Under the pieces are notes generated by a model. It saw only the letters and a list, made by a program, of their open reading frames with translations, was not told where the DNA came from and ran no database searches. This document shows, in pieces, positions 7,246 through 8,231 of a DNA stretch of 8,231 nt; position 1 is the stretch's first letter; each line of letters starts with the position of its first letter. The position numbers and the translations under genes were made by a program. The stretch lies in contig CATPAV010000048.1 in NCBI GenBank assembly GCA_955652245.1, forward strand, positions 1-8,231, in the 5' to 3' direction. Origin of the DNA: an uncultured Candidatus Udaeobacter sp. GTDB lineage: Bacteria; Verrucomicrobiota; Verrucomicrobiia; Chthoniobacterales; UBA10450.

Positions 7246-7275
7246 GGAAGAGGCAGCTTCTTGCGGCTTAGAAAG

Positions 7276-7285
7276 TTTACGTAAA
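7276..7285. promoter_or_regulatory. Perfect 10-bp palindrome TTTACGTAAA
   Basis: TTTACGTAAA is a perfect inverted repeat with no loop, 30 bp upstream of the -35 box of the proposed transpeptidase promoter and downstream of the broken ribbon-helix-helix gene. The position suits an operator for a dimeric regulator, but no regulator is known and palindromes of this size occur by chance. Confidence 0.22.
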
Positions 7286-7310
7286 AAATTCGACCTGCAC
7301 GAGAGTGGGT

Positions 7311-7326
7311 AGTGTCCTAATTTGAA
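7311..7326. repeat. 16-bp direct repeat, left copy
   Basis: AGTGTCCTAATTTGAA, 15 of 16 bases identical and in the same orientation as AGTGTTCTAATTTGAA at 7661-7676. It lies 7 bp beyond the stop of the frameshifted ribbon-helix-helix gene. The two copies enclose that gene and the hairpin repeat, which hints at an element boundary or a duplicated regulatory motif. Confidence 0.6.
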
Positions 7327-7333
7327 CTGCTCG

Positions 7334-7572
7334 TCATTGAATCGCGGCATTCAACGTGCTCCGAATCCACTCCGAAACGGTTTGCTTGCTGGCCTTGGCC
7401 TTGGCTGCAATTGCCCTTAGATCGTTCCCAGTGAAGCGCACAGCCACGATTCTGCCCTTGGCTTCACCCTTTTGGCAGCTTGGGACGCCCGAGGACCCCC
7501 GCCTGCCAGAACCACGATCGGCCTCGAAGGGAGTTTCTGTAAAGGGTGCAGTTGAGCTCTGACAGTCTCCAT
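7334..7572 (-). pseudogene. Frameshifted ribbon-helix-helix (CopG/Arc-like) DNA-binding protein
   Basis: A small minus-strand gene is split over two frames. From ATG 7572 one frame encodes METVRAQLHPLQKLPSRPIV and continues through VVLAGGGPRASQAAK before reaching TAA at 7417-7419 (51 residues). A second frame, ending at TGA 7334-7336, encodes GEAKGRIVAVRFTGNDLRAI, then AAKAKASKQTVSEWIRST and LNAAIQ. This is a ribbon-helix-helix pattern: beta strand (RIVAVRFT), helix (NDLRAIAAKAKAS), turn, helix (VSEWIRSTLNAAI). The frames meet at the run AAAAGGG (plus strand 7467-7473). The span is 239 bases, and one extra base there would give a continuous product of about 79 residues. I infer loss of one base from a homopolymer. 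Such proteins often act as antitoxins or plasmid/transposon regulators; no toxin partner is adjacent. A sequencing error would explain it equally well. The upstream region is occupied by a hairpin repeat. Confidence 0.6.
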
Positions 7573-7578
7573 ACAGGA

Positions 7579-7623
7579 GTCATCCTGAGCGTAGCCGCTT
7601 GTCAGGCGGAGCGAAGGATCTCG
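7579..7623. repeat. Dispersed hairpin repeat (GTCATCCTGAGCG type)
   Basis: The stretch begins GTCATCCTGAGCGTAG and ends GGAGCGAAGGATCTCG. It can fold on itself: outer arms ATCCT (7582-7586) and AGGAT (7615-7619), inner arms CCGC (7595-7598) and GCGG (7606-7609) around a 7-base loop. From memory this ending/beginning pair is a common dispersed intergenic repeat in environmental bacterial genomes. It has no poly-T tract on the plus strand, so it is not a typical terminator. It lies just upstream of the broken ribbon-helix-helix gene and may have separated it from its promoter. Confidence 0.6.
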
Positions 7624-7660
7624 CGTGCATCGCCACCACAGTTAAAACCTACCGCGCGGC

Positions 7661-7676
7661 AGTGTTCTAATTTGAA
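7661..7676. repeat. 16-bp direct repeat, right copy
   Basis: AGTGTTCTAATTTGAA, matching 7311-7326 at 15 of 16 positions. This copy overlaps the -35 box (TTGAAA) of the promoter for the plus-strand unit, so it may be a regulatory motif instead of a mobile-element end. The left copy has no matching -10 box. Confidence 0.6.
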
Positions 7677-7699
7677 ACCAGCTCAGAGCGCGTTACAAT
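7672..7699 (+). promoter_or_regulatory. Sigma70-type promoter for the microprotein/hydrolase unit
   Basis: TTGAAA (7672-7677, five of six consensus bases) and TACAAT (7694-7699, five of six) are separated by 16 bp. Transcription should start about 7 bases after the -10 box, near 7706. The GTG of the microprotein is at 7709, so the transcript would be leaderless or nearly so, which fits the absence of a Shine-Dalgarno sequence before that GTG. Confidence 0.65.
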
Positions 7700-7708
7700 C
7701 TTGCCGCC

Positions 7709-7807
7709 GTGAAACAGGCCATCATTGTAGTTGCCGCGCTCTCCGCTCTTGCAATGAGCATGTTCGGGCGTCTGCAATACGAACGTAAGCTGAGGAGGAA
7801 CCGGTGA
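7709..7807 (+). CDS. 32-residue single-pass membrane microprotein, unknown function
   Basis: Not recognised as a known family. GTG 7709 opens a frame reading MKQAIIVVAALSALAMSMFG followed by RLQYERKLRRNR and TGA at 7805-7807. Residues 4-19 form one hydrophobic segment. The tail is strongly basic (seven Arg/Lys in twelve residues), predicting a membrane peptide with its C-terminus in the cytoplasm. The stop overlaps the GTG start of the hydrolase gene (GTGA, 7804-7807), and the hydrolase Shine-Dalgarno lies within this frame, so translation is probably coupled. The promoter places this GTG at the 5' end of the transcript. It may be a real microprotein assisting the exported hydrolase, or a leader frame whose translation opens the downstream site. 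It is supported by geometry and composition, not by homology. Confidence 0.5.
   Translation: MKQAIIVVAALSALAMSMFGRLQYERKLRRNR
7792..7798 (+). promoter_or_regulatory. Strong ribosome binding site for the metallo-beta-lactamase-fold gene
   Basis: GAGGAGG lies 5 bases before GTG 7804, an excellent Shine-Dalgarno match and spacing. It decides the GTG start of the hydrolase and is the only strong site seen in the window. It lies within the last codons (Leu-Arg-Arg) of the microprotein. Confidence 0.8.
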
Positions 7808-8231
7808 ATCGGCACATTTCGCTATGCGCCCTGGCGGTTATCGTTCTGCTGCTCGGGGGTGTGGCTGCCGCAGAAACGCCAAACCGCGTCACCATTCTGT
7901 ACGACTCGTTCGGCAAGTCTCCTTCGCTGACCATGGATTGGGGTTTCGCAGCTCTGGTGGAGTATGGGGGCAAGCGCATCCTGTTCGACACCGGGAACAA
8001 TGCCAGGATCTTCGAACACAATGTGAAGGCGCTGGCAGTCGACCTGCGGAACATCGATTTTGTGGTCATCTCGCACCGCCATGCCGATCACACCAGCGGC
8101 ATCACCTACCTGTTGACGGTCAATCCCAAAGTGCAGATCTATGTTCCTGACGAACCCTGGGGATTGTTTGCGCGCGGAGTGAAGAACGACTTCTACCGCA
8201 AAGACCCGTCGTTGCCCGCCGACATGCGCTA
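7804..8231 (+). CDS. Secreted metallo-beta-lactamase-fold hydrolase, N-terminal part (runs off right edge)
   Basis: The first 142 codons of a metal-dependent hydrolase of the metallo-beta-lactamase superfamily. A Sec signal peptide (MNRHISLCALAVIVLLLGGV, then AAAE; cleavage about residue 23) directs it to the periplasm or outside. The mature part has VTILYDSF (29-36), WGFAALVEYGGKRILFDTG (46-64) and the metal-binding signature SHRHADHTSG (90-99), with H91, H93, D95 and H96 as predicted zinc ligands. The arrangement of the GFAALVE and ILFDTG strands resembles COG1237, the family labelled dihydropteridine/beta-ribofuranosylaminobenzene 5'-phosphate synthase-like, whose real substrates are mostly unknown; it does not look like an antibiotic-resistance lactamase. 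GTG 7804 is set by a strong ribosome binding site and the overlap with the preceding microprotein frame. The later metal ligands lie beyond the window, so catalytic completeness cannot be judged. Confidence 0.85.
   Translation, partial: MNRHISLCALAVIVLLLGGVAAAETPNRVTILYDSFGKSPSLTMDWGFAALVEYGGKRILFDTGNNARIFEHNVKALAVDLRNIDFVVISHRHADHTSGITYLLTVNPKVQIYVPDEPWGLFARGVKNDFYRKDPSLPADMR

Noticed and set aside
7467..7473. Programmed -1 frameshift site in the ribbon-helix-helix gene
   Set aside because: The run AAAGGGT is of the X XXY YYZ kind, but it is not phased with the upstream frame, and no downstream stimulatory structure was evident. A simple one-base loss is more likely.
7356..7562. 68-codon plus-strand frame with a leucine/alanine-rich start
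   Set aside because: It is the antisense of the ribbon-helix-helix pseudogene, whose minus-strand reading has a clear fold pattern.
7579..7623. Rho-independent terminator
   Set aside because: The arms are imperfect and interrupted, and no T-tract follows on either strand. It fits a dispersed repeat better.
7722..8091. Minus-strand frames opposite the metallo-beta-lactamase-fold gene
   Set aside because: The plus strand has the HRHADH metal motif, a signal peptide and a strong ribosome binding site, so the antisense frames are shadows.
1..8231. CRISPR array, tRNA, rRNA, intact transposase or known defence system
   Set aside because: None seen: no spaced long direct repeats, no tRNA-like or rRNA-like stretches, and no transposase, integrase, nuclease or toxin motifs in any plausible frame.

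Overview
The window reads as a chromosomal piece of a Gram-negative bacterium with moderate-to-high GC and dense housekeeping genes. Outer-envelope proteins (a SurA-like periplasmic chaperone and a lipoprotein L,D-transpeptidase) support the Gram-negative reading. The Thermotoga/Bacillus-type DAHP synthase, the gene order, the 7-bp tandem repeats between genes and the mini-repeats that sit even inside coding DNA recall soil Verrucomicrobiota (Chthoniobacterales-like), with Acidobacteriota as an alternative. That placement is inference from memory of such genomes and not a computed result.

Positions 1-7195 hold a run of minus-strand genes, in order of transcription: an L,D-transpeptidase lipoprotein (start about 7195), DAHP synthase aroF (6508), transcription-repair coupling factor mfd (5426), a SurA-like peptidyl-prolyl isomerase (2208, overlapping mfd by ATGA), pdxA (1133) and the first 59 codons of an ABC-2-type permease that leaves the window at base 1. 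Gaps are 85 bp or less and no terminator hairpin was seen, so aroF-mfd-prolyl isomerase-pdxA-permease could be one transcript. The functions are mixed: aromatic amino acid entry step, DNA repair, outer-membrane protein folding, vitamin B6 synthesis and export. It is a housekeeping cluster and not one pathway. The SurA-like/pdxA adjacency echoes the surA-pdxA pair of Proteobacteria.

Positions 7196-7708 are a patchy intergenic zone. It holds a probable promoter for the transpeptidase, a 10-bp palindrome, a frameshifted ribbon-helix-helix gene on the minus strand, a hairpin-forming dispersed repeat, and two near-identical 16-bp direct repeats 350 bp apart that enclose the broken gene and the hairpin.

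From about 7672 the plus strand carries a second unit. A good sigma70-type promoter (TTGAAA, 16 bp, TACAAT) lies only a few bases before a GTG that opens a 32-residue membrane microprotein. This overlaps (GTGA) a secreted metallo-beta-lactamase-fold hydrolase that runs off the right edge.

The main unusual points are repeat DNA read in frame inside mfd, probably also inside pdxA, the broken ribbon-helix-helix gene, and the apparently leaderless microprotein coupled to the hydrolase. No CRISPR array, tRNA, rRNA, intact transposase or recognisable defence system was seen.
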